Assembly (NCBI GenBank): GCA_030147925.1
Contig: JASBUK010000101.1
Coordinates: forward strand, 1-38,005
Length of the DNA stretch: 38,005 nt
Direction: 5' to 3'
Origin: Trueperaceae bacterium
Lineage (GTDB): Bacteria; Deinococcota; Deinococci; Deinococcales; Trueperaceae
Below are positions 7,221-15,530 of this stretch, piece after piece (the stretch's first letter is position 1; every line of letters begins with the position of its first letter). A model generated the notes under the pieces. The model was not told where the DNA came from, ran no database searches, and saw nothing but the letters and a program-made list of their open reading frames with translations. A program made the translations under genes and the position numbers.

Positions 7221-10121
7221 CTAGGCGGCTTCAGCCTGATTATTGTTTTTTCGTGCCCGGCCAAAGGCCATGCGCAGTTTGAACATGCCACGTTTGTGTA
7301 TGGCCTTTACATCCTCAGTGCTGAGTTTTAACTCCCGGGCTACCGCCGCAACATTCTGGGCGCTTTCACCACGCATTCCCTCGACCTTGGCCACTACGGT
7401 GGCGGTTTCCTGATCAAGGCCAGGTAGCAGGGTCTCAAGCTCTTTAAGAGTTGCTTTGGGTTTAGGCGGGCTCTTTTTAGCTATCTTAGTCTTAGGACGT
7501 TTTTTGCTGGTTTTGGTCTTTTTGGTACTAACTTTGCCACGATTAACTGTCCTACTAGTCGATTTTTCGGCGAGCAATGACAAGGCTTCGGCAAGGCTTA
7601 TCGTGTCCGGGTTTTGACCTTTAAGTAAAGAAGCATTGGTTTTTTGATGTTTTACATAAGGCCCATAACGCCCTTCCCGGATTTCGACGCTTTCGCCGCT
7701 TTCGGGATGTGTGCCAAGAACGCGCAAGGGTTTGTTTTTTACCTCTTTTTTGGCGATGAGCTCGAGCGCCCTTGTTAGCGTTACCGTCAAGACATCATCG
7801 TCTTTGCCAAGCGAGGCAAAGGTGCTGCCATGCTTGACATAAGAGCCAAAGCGGCCGATATGGGCCTGGATTTCCTGGTGGGTTTCTGGGTGTACGCCCA
7901 GGGTGCGGGGGAGCGAGAGCAAGGCCGCCGCAATTTCGGGATTTAGCTCTCCAGGGCTGATGTTTTTAGGCAGCGACACGCGTTTGGGCTTGCCCTTTTG
8001 CTCGTCATTACCCAGTTGCAGGTAAGGGCCATAAGGACCCCGCCTAAGCAGCATGGCTTGTTCGCTGCCCGGGAAATTCCCCAAAGAATTGTCCTCGGGT
8101 TTGCCCAGCTGCAGCAACTGGGTAAGCGTTTCTTCGCTTACGTCGCCGGGGGCAAGGTTTTCAGGCAAAGAAGCCGTAACCTTTTTGCCGTCTATTTCGC
8201 CTTCGACATAAGGCCCAAAACGACCAACGCGAACAACGGCATCACCCCACTGTGGAAACTGGATGGTGGATACGGCTCGAGCATCGATTTCTTCTAAGCC
8301 TTCTTCGACGCGTGTTTCTAAACCGGTCTCGCCAAAGTAAAACTGATGCAGATAGGGGATAGCATCTTTTTCGCCGTTGGCGATGTCGTCAAGAACCTGT
8401 TCCATACCGGCAGTAAATTGCGTGTCTACCAGCCGTTCAAACTGTTTTTCCAACAGATTGTTGGTGGCAAAAGCCGTAAAGGTGGGCATGAGCTGATTGC
8501 CCTGCTTGCGCACATAGCCGCGCTTTATGACCGTATCGATGATACTGGCGTAGGTGCTGGGCCGTCCGATACCTTCTTGTTCCAAGAGTTTGACCAATGA
8601 GGCTTCGGTAAAGCGGGCTGGTGGTTTGGTCTCGTGCCCGGCGGCGTTGACCTCATGACAGTTGAGTATGTCCCCGGGTTTAAGGTCTGGTAAGGGCTGC
8701 TCCTGATTTTCCAGGGCGGCATCGGGGTCGTCACTGCCCTCGACATAAGCCCGGAAAAAGCCGGGAAAGATGGTGTTGCGGCCCGTGGCGCGAAAGCTGG
8801 CAATTTCATTATTTTCACCCGCAGCAATATCAATAATAGCGCTTACAAAGCGCAGTCTTGCGTCGGCCATTTGCGTGGCTACCGTGCGCTTCCAGATGAG
8901 GTCGTATAGCGCGCCCTCAATGCCGCTTAGTCCATGATCCTCACGTGTTTTCATGGCTTTACCGGCAGGGCGGATGGCCTCGTGGGCTTCTTGCGCCGAG
9001 CGGGACTTGGTGCGGTATTGTCTGGGGTTTGGGCTTAAATACTCCTGGCCGTAGCGTGCCGCGACCGCGCGGCGACTGGCGTCGATGGCTTCTTTGGATA
9101 AATGCGTAGAGTCGGTACGCATATAGGTGATATAGCCGTTTTCGTAAAGCCCCTGGGCAATTTGCATGGTTCTTTTAGCGGAGAGATTAAGTTTGCGGCT
9201 GGCCTCTTGTTGCAGTGTCGAGGTGGTAAAGGGTGCTGCCGGCGAACGTTTACCCAGACGTTCCTCAACATTGCTGACCTGCCAGGAATTTTTATAGCTT
9301 TGCTCGGCTAAACGCTGCGCTTTCGCCTCGGTTAACAGCAAGACATCTTTACCAGCGCTCAAATTAGCCTTGAGCTTGCCGGTTTCGGCGTCAAAATCAC
9401 GACCTGTGGCCAGCCGGATGCCGCCCAGATGCGTCATGACCGCTTCAAAACCACGCTTGTCTTTATCCAACTGCGCCTTTAAGTCCCAGTAAGACGCCGG
9501 TACAAAGGCAATGCGATCCTTTTCGCGCAGGACCATAAGCCTGACTGCGACGCTTTGCACCCGTCCCGCCGAGAGGCGTGGTGCAATTTTCTTCCACAAC
9601 AACGGCGAAATGGTGTAGCCGACCAAACGGTCCAAGACGCGGCGGGTTTCCTGGGCGTCTACTAAGTTTTTGTCGATATCCCGGGTGTGCTTAAGCGCTT
9701 CGTGGATGGCCTCTGCGGTAATCTCGTGAAAGACCATGCGCTTAACTGGAATTTTGGGCTTGAGCACCTCAAGTAAATGCCAGCCGATAGACTCGCCCTC
9801 ACGGTCTTCGTCAGTGGCGATATAGAGCTCGTCGGCATCTCTTAGTGCGGACTTTAGTTTGCTGACAACTGATTTTTTCTTGGGCGAAACAATATAAAGC
9901 GGCTCAAAATCCTCATTTAATTTAATGCCGAGCCGCGCCCAGGATTTGCCCTTAAGCTCTTTGGGAATCTCGGCCGCCGAGGCGGGCAGGTCCCTGATAT
10001 GCCCCATGCTGGCCTCGATCTGATAGTTGCCCGAGGGTAAAAATCTGCGAATAGTTTTTGCTTTTGTCGGAGACTCTACAATAACGAGCCTTCTGCCCCG
10101 ACTGTTTACCGAATTACTCAA
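7221..10121 (-). CDS. topA: DNA topoisomerase I (type IA)
   Basis: TopA relaxes negative supercoils through a transient 5'-phosphotyrosine. The 966-residue protein has an N-terminal Toprim domain ([14 protein letters not shown], then ATDEDREGE with Asp104, Asp106 and Glu108) and the active-site motif [10 protein letters not shown] with Tyr333. After the core come about four Gly-rich repeats of the FGPYV/YGPYL/FGSYV/YGPYVKH type (about residues 650-860), a Lys-rich linker and a final helical segment. The Cys4 zinc ribbons of the E. coli enzyme are absent; only one cysteine was noticed. The start is TTG at 10121 with AGGAGG nine bases upstream, driven by a consensus promoter at 10149-10176. Confidence 0.95.
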   Translation of the reverse strand: MSNSVNSRGRRLVIVESPTKAKTIRRFLPSGNYQIEASMGHIRDLPASAAEIPKELKGKSWARLGIKLNEDFEPLYIVSPKKKSVVSKLKSALRDADELYIATDEDREGESIGWHLLEVLKPKIPVKRMVFHEITAEAIHEALKHTRDIDKNLVDAQETRRVLDRLVGYTISPLLWKKIAPRLSAGRVQSVAVRLMVLREKDRIAFVPASYWDLKAQLDKDKRGFEAVMTHLGGIRLATGRDFDAETGKLKANLSAGKDVLLLTEAKAQRLAEQSYKNSWQVSNVEERLGKRSPAAPFTTSTLQQEASRKLNLSAKRTMQIAQGLYENGYITYMRTDSTHLSKEAIDASRRAVAARYGQEYLSPNPRQYRTKSRSAQEAHEAIRPAGKAMKTREDHGLSGIEGALYDLIWKRTVATQMADARLRFVSAIIDIAAGENNEIASFRATGRNTIFPGFFRAYVEGSDDPDAALENQEQPLPDLKPGDILNCHEVNAAGHETKPPARFTEASLVKLLEQEGIGRPSTYASIIDTVIKRGYVRKQGNQLMPTFTAFATNNLLEKQFERLVDTQFTAGMEQVLDDIANGEKDAIPYLHQFYFGETGLETRVEEGLEEIDARAVSTIQFPQWGDAVVRVGRFGPYVEGEIDGKKVTASLPENLAPGDVSEETLTQLLQLGKPEDNSLGNFPGSEQAMLLRRGPYGPYLQLGNDEQKGKPKRVSLPKNISPGELNPEIAAALLSLPRTLGVHPETHQEIQAHIGRFGSYVKHGSTFASLGKDDDVLTVTLTRALELIAKKEVKNKPLRVLGTHPESGESVEIREGRYGPYVKHQKTNASLLKGQNPDTISLAEALSLLAEKSTSRTVNRGKVSTKKTKTSKKRPKTKIAKKSPPKPKATLKELETLLPGLDQETATVVAKVEGMRGESAQNVAAVARELKLSTEDVKAIHKRGMFKLRMAFGRARKNNNQAEAA

Positions 10122-10130
10122 AACGTCCAG

Positions 10131-10136
10131 CCTCCT
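10131..10136 (-). promoter_or_regulatory. Strong ribosome binding site of topA (AGGAGG)
   Basis: The minus strand reads AGGAGG nine bases before TTG 10121. It fixes the start at a TTG codon rather than at any later methionine. Confidence 0.8.
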
Positions 10137-10148
10137 GTATGCGAGGCC

Positions 10149-10176
10149 ATTATAAGCAGCGAGGCGGAATTGTCAA
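10149..10176 (-). promoter_or_regulatory. Consensus sigma-70 type promoter of topA
   Basis: On the minus strand a perfect TTGACA (10176-10171) and a perfect TATAAT (10154-10149) are separated by 16 bases. Transcription would start near 10142, leaving a short leader that holds AGGAGG. This is the best promoter in the window and suggests strong expression of topA and the small gene after it. Confidence 0.85.
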
Positions 10177-10203
10177 CGGTTTAAGGTACAGTCTCACTAA
10201 CTA

Positions 10204-10806
10204 TCAGAGCTTGCGGCGGTTGGTGATTGCGCGTCCCAGAGTGACTTCATCGGCGTATTCTAAGTCCCCGCCAACCGGCAGGCCATAGGCGATGCGTGAG
10301 GTGGTAATGCCGATGTCTGTAAGTAGACGAGCCAAATACATGGCGGTGGCCTCGCCTTCAACCGTGGTTGCGGTGGCGAGAATCACCTCGCCGGTATTTT
10401 GATCGAAACCTTGCAAGCGCTCGAATAAGGCCGCAATGGTGAGCTGATCCGGGCCGATGCCGTTCATAGGCGAGAGAGAACCGTGCAGAACATGATAGAG
10501 GCCGTCATACTCGCCGGAGCGTTCGATGGCGAGCAGGTCGGCAGGTTGTTCGACTACGCAGATGAGCTCATGATTGCGCTGATGGTCTGTGCAGATGCTG
10601 CACAGTTCTGTGTCGGTGATGTTATAGCAAAGCTTGCACTGCTTAAGTGAATTCTTGGCGTTGAGAATCGCCTGGGCCAGCTCACGCACTTCCTCTTCGG
10701 GAAGGTTAAACAGGTGAAAGGCCAGACGCTGAGCACTTTTAGGCCCCACGCCGGGGAGTTTGCCGAGCTCGCGAATAAGTTGGATAAGGGCGGAAGGATA
10801 CTTCAA
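10204..10806 (-). CDS. recR: Recombination protein RecR
   Basis: RecR forms a ring clamp on DNA and works with RecO and RecF in gap repair. The 200-residue protein has the N-terminal helix-hairpin-helix (ELGKLPGVGPKSAQRLAFHL), a four-cysteine zinc finger (CKLC and CSIC at about residues 57-72) and a Toprim domain starting at ELICVVEQPADLLAIE. The final segment GGDLEYADEVTLGRAI is typical. The start is TTG at 10806; no Shine-Dalgarno site is visible. It is the last gene of a dnaX-ybaB-recR block, an order found in many bacteria. Confidence 0.93.
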   Translation of the reverse strand: MKYPSALIQLIRELGKLPGVGPKSAQRLAFHLFNLPEEEVRELAQAILNAKNSLKQCKLCYNITDTELCSICTDHQRNHELICVVEQPADLLAIERSGEYDGLYHVLHGSLSPMNGIGPDQLTIAALFERLQGFDQNTGEVILATATTVEGEATAMYLARLLTDIGITTSRIAYGLPVGGDLEYADEVTLGRAITNRRKL

Positions 10807-10899
10807 AGTCAGAACCGGATGGGAGCTTGAGGAAAGGGGAATGAGGATTGAGGGATAATGAGGAGGAAATCCCGCTGTCCCTTTATTTACTCCTGTTAC

Positions 10900-11211
10900 C
10901 TAAAAAAGACCGCCCAAACCGCCTAGACCACCCATAGCGGCGCCCATTTCGGTTTCCTGCAATTCTTTGGCTTTGCGCTGTGCCTCGTTAACGGCGGCAG
11001 TAACAAGGTCCTCGAGCAGTTCGATATCATCAGGGTCAACGGCTGATTTGTCGATGGTGATTTTAGTGATATTGCCGTCACCGCTGGCGGTTGCCGTAAC
11101 CAGGCCGCCTCCAGCACTGCCCTCAACGCTTAGGTTGGCGAGACGCTCTTGCGCTTCGGCCATTTTCCGCTGAGCTTTTTGGGCTTCTTTCATCATTTTT
11201 TGAATGTTCAT
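10900..11211 (-). CDS. ybaB: Nucleoid-associated protein, YbaB/EbfC family
   Basis: YbaB proteins are small dimeric DNA binders. The protein of about 103 residues starts with MNIQKMMKEAQKAQRKMAEAQ, a helix typical of the family, followed by VEGSAGGGLVTATASGDGNI and the DDIELLEDLVTAAVNEA helix. The tail is Gly-rich and ends GGLGGLF. ATG at 11211 is chosen because AGGAG lies six bases upstream; an ATG two codons earlier (11217) is too close. It follows the dnaX tau reading frame by 20 bases and precedes recR. Confidence 0.92.
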   Translation of the reverse strand: MNIQKMMKEAQKAQRKMAEAQERLANLSVEGSAGGGLVTATASGDGNITKITIDKSAVDPDDIELLEDLVTAAVNEAQRKAKELQETEMGAAMGGLGGLGGLF

Positions 11212-11231
11212 AAGCATCTCCTGTTTACAGT

Positions 11232-11693
11232 TTAGCTGTTGTCTGAAGTTTTGTCTTCATCGGTACCAAAGTCTGCTTCGTTTGCGCTGTTGGTGTTATC
11301 AAAAGCACTGTCAGTGGGGGCAGACTCTTCTTGCCAGTCGATAACTTTGCCGGGGAAGAGGCTTTGCAAAACGGCAAAGCGAGGGTCCTGCGAAAGACTA
11401 CCATGATCAGGGTTGTTTGCTGGCTGTGCAGAGTCGCTTGCCTCAGCTTCTGCTTCCGGTGGTGGCGGTAGCGGCTCACTGTCCCAAAAGTCTGGGGGTA
11501 AGTCTTCTTCCAAATAGCTGCTCGCTGCTTCTTGCGGCGGCCGCATCCGGGTAGCTTGTGTCTGTTGCGGGGGTTTTTTAGGCTCCGTAAGATTTTCGGA
11601 CGGGGTGCTCGTTGCCGGCACTTGCCTTGGCAATTCGGAACTTTGCTTTGTGGCTGCACCCGGAGCGGACTTTTCAGCACACTCCGCTACAGC
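11232..11693 (-). CDS. dnaX: C-terminal extension of DnaX (tau), reached by a -1 frameshift
   Basis: After the dnaX zero frame stops at 11687, the -1 frame stays open from 11693 to 11232 and encodes 153 further residues. They comprise a Pro/Glu/Ser-rich linker, then PDFWDSEPLPPPPE, and a short folded-looking piece DPRFAVLQSLFPGKVIDW, followed by an acidic tail. Such a linker with a compact end fits the tau-specific part of DnaX, which contacts the polymerase alpha subunit and DnaB helicase. With frameshifting at 11699-11693 the full product would be about 636 residues. The segment has no start signal of its own; the first in-frame start-like codon, TTG at 11633, lacks a ribosome site. The join is inferred from the slippery signal. 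Confidence 0.8.
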   Translation of the reverse strand, partial: AVAECAEKSAPGAATKQSSELPRQVPATSTPSENLTEPKKPPQQTQATRMRPPQEAASSYLEEDLPPDFWDSEPLPPPPEAEAEASDSAQPANNPDHGSLSQDPRFAVLQSLFPGKVIDWQEESAPTDSAFDNTNSANEADFGTDEDKTSDNS

Positions 11694-11714
11694 TTTTTTC
11701 GGCTGGCTTCTCCC
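11653..11714 (-). promoter_or_regulatory. Programmed -1 ribosomal frameshift cassette in dnaX
   Basis: On the minus strand the zero frame reads CGA AAA AAG CTG TAG, containing the slippery heptamer A AAA AAG at 11699-11693. CGGGAG lies exactly 10 bases upstream (GGGAG at 11714-11710), like the AGGGAG stimulator of E. coli dnaX. Four bases downstream AGCGGA (11688-11683) pairs with TCCGCT (11669-11664) across a 13-base loop, and GCTG/CAGC can extend the stem. All three elements of the E. coli signal are present. Transcriptional slippage on the run of six A is a weaker alternative. Confidence 0.85.
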
Positions 11715-13135
11715 GGACCCTGGATATGAAGCTTAAATCCTTCACCAAGTACCTTGGCCACAAGTGTGGACAGTTCGTCACTGCGCTTTTTTAATTGTTC
11801 AAAATGAAATTTATGGGTTTCGGGATAGCTCAAATAGATGTCCTGTTTGTCGATGCTGACTTCTGCCGGCATCATAAAAGCCTTGAGCTGGGCGCCGGCC
11901 TTGCTTAAGACGCTGTGCCAGTTGGCCTTGGGCAGATTTTTGGCCGCTTCTGACATTCCTGGTTTTGGGGCGGCCTTGGCTACCTCTGCTGGTTTGCCGC
12001 GAGCTATGGGGTCGAAGTCCGGTAAGCTCGAGCCGGTCCTAGTCGTTGGCTCTGCTACAGGCTCTGTGCTGCTTACTGCCTCTTTGGGCACGTTGTGTAA
12101 CAAAGCATTCATGGTCTTAATCAGGGCGACTTCTAAAGAAAAAAGGTCGTTGCGGCGCACGAAGCGCTCTGCCTCATCATCGAGGGCATGTATGACGCGC
12201 AAGAGATCGTTTTGCTCCAGCTTAAGCGCAAAATTGCTCTCGCTGATACCCACCTGCTGATAAAGCGCCTCACGCAGCGTCACCGTCAGATGTTCGGCTA
12301 AGCTACGGGGTGAAAAACCGTCATGATAAAGCTCGCTGGCTCCCTCAAACAACGCCCCTAGTTCTCCTGTGACCAGATGTTGAGCCAGGCGCTGCAAACG
12401 CTCTTTGGGAGGCAGCCCCAAAGCGGCCTCGGCATCCTGAAAACTAATGTCTTTACCGGCGATCAGCAAGCGCTCGAGCAGCGATTCGGCGTCGCGCATG
12501 GCGCCGTCGGCGGCCTTGGCAACCAGCAGCAACGCTTCACTTTCGGCGGCAACACCGGCCTCTTGACAAAGACGCTTAAGCTTAGAACTTATCTCGGATT
12601 CCAAGAGGCGGCGAAAACGAAAATGCTGACAACGCGACAGAATTGTGGGCGGCAGCTTTTCCGGCTCGGTGGTGGCCAGTACAAAAACCAGATTTGGCGG
12701 CGGTTCTTCTAAGGTCTTTAGCAGGGCATTGGAAGCAGATTTGCTGAGCATGTGCGCTTCGTCCAAAACCCAGACACGCTTACCTCCCCGAATGGCCGCT
12801 AAACTCACCTTTTCGCGCAGGTCGCGGATGTCTTCAACCGAGTTATTGCTCGCAGCATCTAACTCGATGACATCAGGGTGACTGCCACTACGCACCAGAG
12901 TGCAGGACTCGCAGTGGCCGCAGGGTCGCATTTCGGGGCTTGCTTGTTCACAGTTGACCGACATGGCCAAAAGGCGTGCCGTGGTGGTCTTGCCGACTCC
13001 GCGCGGTCCCGAAAAAAGATAGGCGTGACCGATGCGCTGGCGCTTTAGGGCCGCGACCAGGACTTCTTTTACGTGCTCCTGCCCAATTACCTGATCGAAG
13101 GTGTAAGGTCTTGCCTGCTGATAGATCGCCGTCAT
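11687..13135 (-). CDS. dnaX: DNA polymerase III subunit gamma/tau (zero-frame product, gamma-like)
   Basis: DnaX is the ATPase of the clamp loader. The zero frame encodes about 482 residues: Walker A GPRGVGKTT, the zinc module with a cysteine in NCEQ and three in CGHCESC, the DEAH Walker B box, the SRC motif (PPTILSRCQHFRF), domain III, then a linker and a domain with KANWHSVLSKAGAQLKAFM. It ends ...SRKKL one codon after the slippery site, which is how gamma ends in E. coli. ATG 13135 is preferred over TTG 13141; there is no Shine-Dalgarno site, but TAGCAT lies 8 bases upstream. The downstream tail is listed separately. Confidence 0.92.
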   Translation of the reverse strand: MTAIYQQARPYTFDQVIGQEHVKEVLVAALKRQRIGHAYLFSGPRGVGKTTTARLLAMSVNCEQASPEMRPCGHCESCTLVRSGSHPDVIELDAASNNSVEDIRDLREKVSLAAIRGGKRVWVLDEAHMLSKSASNALLKTLEEPPPNLVFVLATTEPEKLPPTILSRCQHFRFRRLLESEISSKLKRLCQEAGVAAESEALLLVAKAADGAMRDAESLLERLLIAGKDISFQDAEAALGLPPKERLQRLAQHLVTGELGALFEGASELYHDGFSPRSLAEHLTVTLREALYQQVGISESNFALKLEQNDLLRVIHALDDEAERFVRRNDLFSLEVALIKTMNALLHNVPKEAVSSTEPVAEPTTRTGSSLPDFDPIARGKPAEVAKAAPKPGMSEAAKNLPKANWHSVLSKAGAQLKAFMMPAEVSIDKQDIYLSYPETHKFHFEQLKKRSDELSTLVAKVLGEGFKLHIQGPGEASRKKL

Positions 13136-13143
13136 GCACAATC

Positions 13144-13149
13144 ATGCTA
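13144..13149 (-). promoter_or_regulatory. Possible -10 box (TAGCAT) for leaderless dnaX
   Basis: TAGCAT on the minus strand lies 8 nt before ATG 13135, with no ribosome site between. The same hexamer lies 6 nt before the acylphosphatase GTG at 35910. Confidence 0.35.
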
Positions 13150-13190
13150 ACACTTAGCGGAGTTAAGAAGAAGGAGGAGGCTTTGCCTAT

Positions 13191-13207
13191 TGCCGTGAAA
13201 CACGGCA
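13191..13207 (+). other. Perfect 7-bp hairpin upstream of the M24-like gene
   Basis: TGCCGTG-AAA-CACGGCA is a perfect stem with a 3-base loop, 33 bases before TTG 13241. No U-run follows, so it is not a typical terminator. It may shape the 5' leader of the M24-like/galK mRNA. Confidence 0.4.
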
Positions 13208-13240
13208 CATGCTAGCTTAGGACATTTGGGAGGAAGAACT

Positions 13241-14329
13241 TTGCTGGCCGACCCACGACAACAAGAACTGGCTGAGAAGCTTGCCAGGATTCGCCTGATG
13301 ATGGCGGCGGCTAACTTAGACGCCGTGCATATCGCAAACTTGGGCAATCTGTCCTGGTTACTTTGTGGGGCAGACTTACTCGTTTCGTTTGCCGATGCAC
13401 CGGTAGCCGAAGCGGTGGTAACCCAGACGGCAGTGACGGTGGTGGCTTCCAATATCGAACGTGGTCGGCTGAGCGCTGAAGAATTACCGAACGGTGTCAA
13501 TATTGTCTACGCCTCCTGGTTTGAGCCAGATGACCTGGGGCGCATTATCAAGGAGTTGACAGCGTCGGATAAGGTGCTATCCGATACGGCGGGACGCGGT
13601 TGGCCCAGCCGAGATTTTTGGCCGTTGCGAGTTCCGCTGACAGTAGGGGAACTAAGGCGCTACCGGGAGCTTGGCCAAGACGCCGCCATGGTTTTTACCG
13701 ACGTACTCTCTGGCCAAAAAGCCGGGGTGAGCGAGCATGAAGTGGCCGCAAACTTAGCCGAGGCTTTGCGTGCCAAAGGGATGCAGCCGGTGGTCTTGTT
13801 AGTTGGCAGCGATGAGAGGCTGATGCGCTTTAAGCACCCCTTGCCGCAAAAGAAAAAGGTGGAAAAACGCCTTATGGCCGTTGCTTGCGCCCGGCGGCAT
13901 GGGCTTTATGCTAACCTGACCCGCCTGCTTGGCTTTGAGCCGGAACCTAAAGCGCTAAGACGCGCCTATGACGAGTTATTAGAAATCGAAGCCGTCATGC
14001 TCGAGCACAGTAGACATGGCATCTTGGTCAAGGACTGGTTTGCCCAAGTCCAGGAGGTTTATGCCGCTTCGGGACACCAAGACGCCTGGCGCGACCATCA
14101 TCAGGGCGGACCAACCGGTTATTACACCCGGGATTTTGTAGCCAGGCCAGACAGTGAGCGCATGCTGGTCGATGGCTCGGCCTATGCCTGGAATCCCTCT
14201 TTGGCGGGTTTAAAGGTTGAAGATACGGTTGTGCTTATTAACGACAGGCTGGAAATACTTAGCGAGGACCCGCGCTGGCCGTTGCGTGTATTTGCGGGTC
14301 GGCACCGTCCCGAGGTGCTCAGTTTATAA
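13241..14329 (+). CDS. M24 (creatinase/prolidase-fold) family protein with atypical metal site
   Basis: The protein of about 362 residues has a creatinase-type N-terminal domain (ANLDAVHIANLGNLSWL) followed by a pita-bread domain. The usual M24 ligands look changed. Where D.G...D is expected it has LMAVACARRHGLYANLTRLL. The histidine motif is HHQGGPTGYYTRDF rather than GHGIG. AWNPSLAGLKVEDTVVLI replaces the EPG/EDT region and keeps only the last Glu. Such a subgroup exists among proteins annotated as M24; peptidase activity is not assured. TTG 13241 is chosen because GGGAGGA ends six bases before it. It lies 10 bases upstream of galK and probably shares an operon, though no functional link is known. 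Confidence 0.75.
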   Translation: MLADPRQQELAEKLARIRLMMAAANLDAVHIANLGNLSWLLCGADLLVSFADAPVAEAVVTQTAVTVVASNIERGRLSAEELPNGVNIVYASWFEPDDLGRIIKELTASDKVLSDTAGRGWPSRDFWPLRVPLTVGELRRYRELGQDAAMVFTDVLSGQKAGVSEHEVAANLAEALRAKGMQPVVLLVGSDERLMRFKHPLPQKKKVEKRLMAVACARRHGLYANLTRLLGFEPEPKALRRAYDELLEIEAVMLEHSRHGILVKDWFAQVQEVYAASGHQDAWRDHHQGGPTGYYTRDFVARPDSERMLVDGSAYAWNPSLAGLKVEDTVVLINDRLEILSEDPRWPLRVFAGRHRPEVLSL

Positions 14330-14339
14330 AGGAGCTGTG

Positions 14340-15422
14340 ATGAACGCAAAGCAGCGTGCGCAAGAATTGTTTGAACGCCACTACGGAGCCTTGCCCGAGG
14401 GCGTGGCGGCTGCCCCTGGGCGAGTGAACTTAATAGGCGACCACACCGACTATGTGGGCGGTTTTGTCTTTCCAGCCGCCCTGCGTCTTAACACCGCTAT
14501 CGCCTACCGGCGCAGCGCCGAGAGTAATCGGGTTTGCGCCGTTTCCGAAGCTCTTGCTGATAAAGTTGACTTTGGCTTGCGGCAAGAGGGTGTGTCTGGC
14601 TGGGGGGGCTATTTGGCGGGCATAGCCTGGGCGCTTTTAGAAGCGGGGTTTGAACTAAGCGGGCTCGAGCTTGCCGTGGCCAGTGACGTGCCCACGGCTT
14701 CCGGCTTGTCCAGCTCGGCGGCTTTAGAAGTGGCAATGGCTCGAGCCTGGCGCACGGTTGATGAGCTTGAACTTGACGATGTGAACTTAGCCAAGCTCTG
14801 TCAGCGTGCGGAAAATGCTTATGTGGGCGTGCCCTCGGGCATCTTGGATCAGTTTGCCAGCAGCGTGCCCGCAGTAGGGCAGGCCATAATCTTGGATTGC
14901 CGCAGTCTGGATTATCAAGTCATCGCCATTCCCGCAGATTGGACCTTTGTAATTGTGGACTCCGGCGCAAGTCGCCAACTGGCGGGCTCGGCTTATGAAC
15001 AGCGCGTCAAAGAATGCGCGGAGGTTGCCCGGCAGCTTCATTTGCGGGCACTACGTGACTTGCAAGCCGAACAACTGCTGAAACTTGACGGAGATTTACT
15101 CAAGCGGGCCAGACATGTCTACGGTGAAAACCAGCGAGTGCTTGAGGCGGCCAGCGCCATGAAAGCCGCTGACATTGTCGCCTTTGGCCGACTGATGAGC
15201 GCCTCACACGCATCTTTGCGCGATAACTATGAGGTCTCCAGCCCGACTTTGGATCGCCTGGTAGAAGCCGCTCTGGCCTTTGAGGGTTGCTATGGAGCCA
15301 GACTCACCGGGGCAGGCTTTGGAGGCAGCACCGTTCAACTGCTTAAACGCGGCAGTGAGGACGCTTTTGGCGCTTATCTCGAAGAGCGAGTGCCCAGCGC
15401 CAGGCTTGTAGCGCGGATTTGA
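14340..15422 (+). CDS. galK: Galactokinase
   Basis: GalK phosphorylates galactose at C1 with ATP. The 360-residue GHMP kinase has the galactose signature GRVNLIGDHTDYVGGF at residues 28-42 (most have GEHTDY), the ATP loop PTASGLSSSAALE and the third motif TGAGFGGSTVQL near the C terminus. The start is ATG 14340 with AAAGGAG upstream; a longer open frame from 14217 overlaps the previous gene and has no support. No galT, galE or transporter is in the window, so the rest of the Leloir pathway must be elsewhere. The gene ends at a hairpin repeat shared with the convergent TPR gene. Confidence 0.93.
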   Translation: MNAKQRAQELFERHYGALPEGVAAAPGRVNLIGDHTDYVGGFVFPAALRLNTAIAYRRSAESNRVCAVSEALADKVDFGLRQEGVSGWGGYLAGIAWALLEAGFELSGLELAVASDVPTASGLSSSAALEVAMARAWRTVDELELDDVNLAKLCQRAENAYVGVPSGILDQFASSVPAVGQAIILDCRSLDYQVIAIPADWTFVIVDSGASRQLAGSAYEQRVKECAEVARQLHLRALRDLQAEQLLKLDGDLLKRARHVYGENQRVLEAASAMKAADIVAFGRLMSASHASLRDNYEVSSPTLDRLVEAALAFEGCYGARLTGAGFGGSTVQLLKRGSEDAFGAYLEERVPSARLVARI

Positions 15423-15428
15423 TCTTAT

Positions 15429-15530
15429 AGTGCGTTTCTGTCTTGGCTGACAGTAAACTGGCCGCCTTTATTTCTACTCGTTCCACTCGGGTGTTATTGA
15501 CTAACTGTCAATAACACCGAAACGCTCTTT
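15429..15530. repeat. Inverted-repeat intergenic element, copy A (galK/TPR gap)
   Basis: The element begins TATAGTGCGTTTC and ends GAAACGCTCTTT, so GCGTTTC and GAAACGC form outer inverted repeats. An inner TGACAGT is answered by ACTGTCA. The sequence is related along its length to the gap at 21677-21803. The two copies share the TATAGTNCGTTTC start, a TGACAGTA.ACTG block, TCTACTCG, and a right end of AACTGTCAATA.CACCGA.AC.CTCTTT. Both lie between convergent genes. Confidence 0.65.
15490..15518. terminator. Bidirectional stem-loop terminator between galK and the TPR gene
   Basis: GGTGTTATTGAC is followed by a 5-base loop and its exact complement GTCAATAACACC, a 12-bp stem. On the plus strand it is followed after a short gap by CTCTTTAAA. 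Galactokinase ends at 15422 and the TPR gene at 15529, so one hairpin can serve both transcripts. Confidence 0.6.

Noticed and set aside
11225-11680. 151-codon minus-strand frame overlapping the tau tail
   Set aside because: It is in the third frame. The -1 frame reached from the slippery site has the tau-like tail and a much better fit.
13144-13215. Possible 23-codon leader peptide (MLTLSGVKKKEEALPIAVKH and three more) before the M24-like gene
   Set aside because: No ribosome site, and it overlaps the dnaX promoter area; the hairpin it contains is noted separately.
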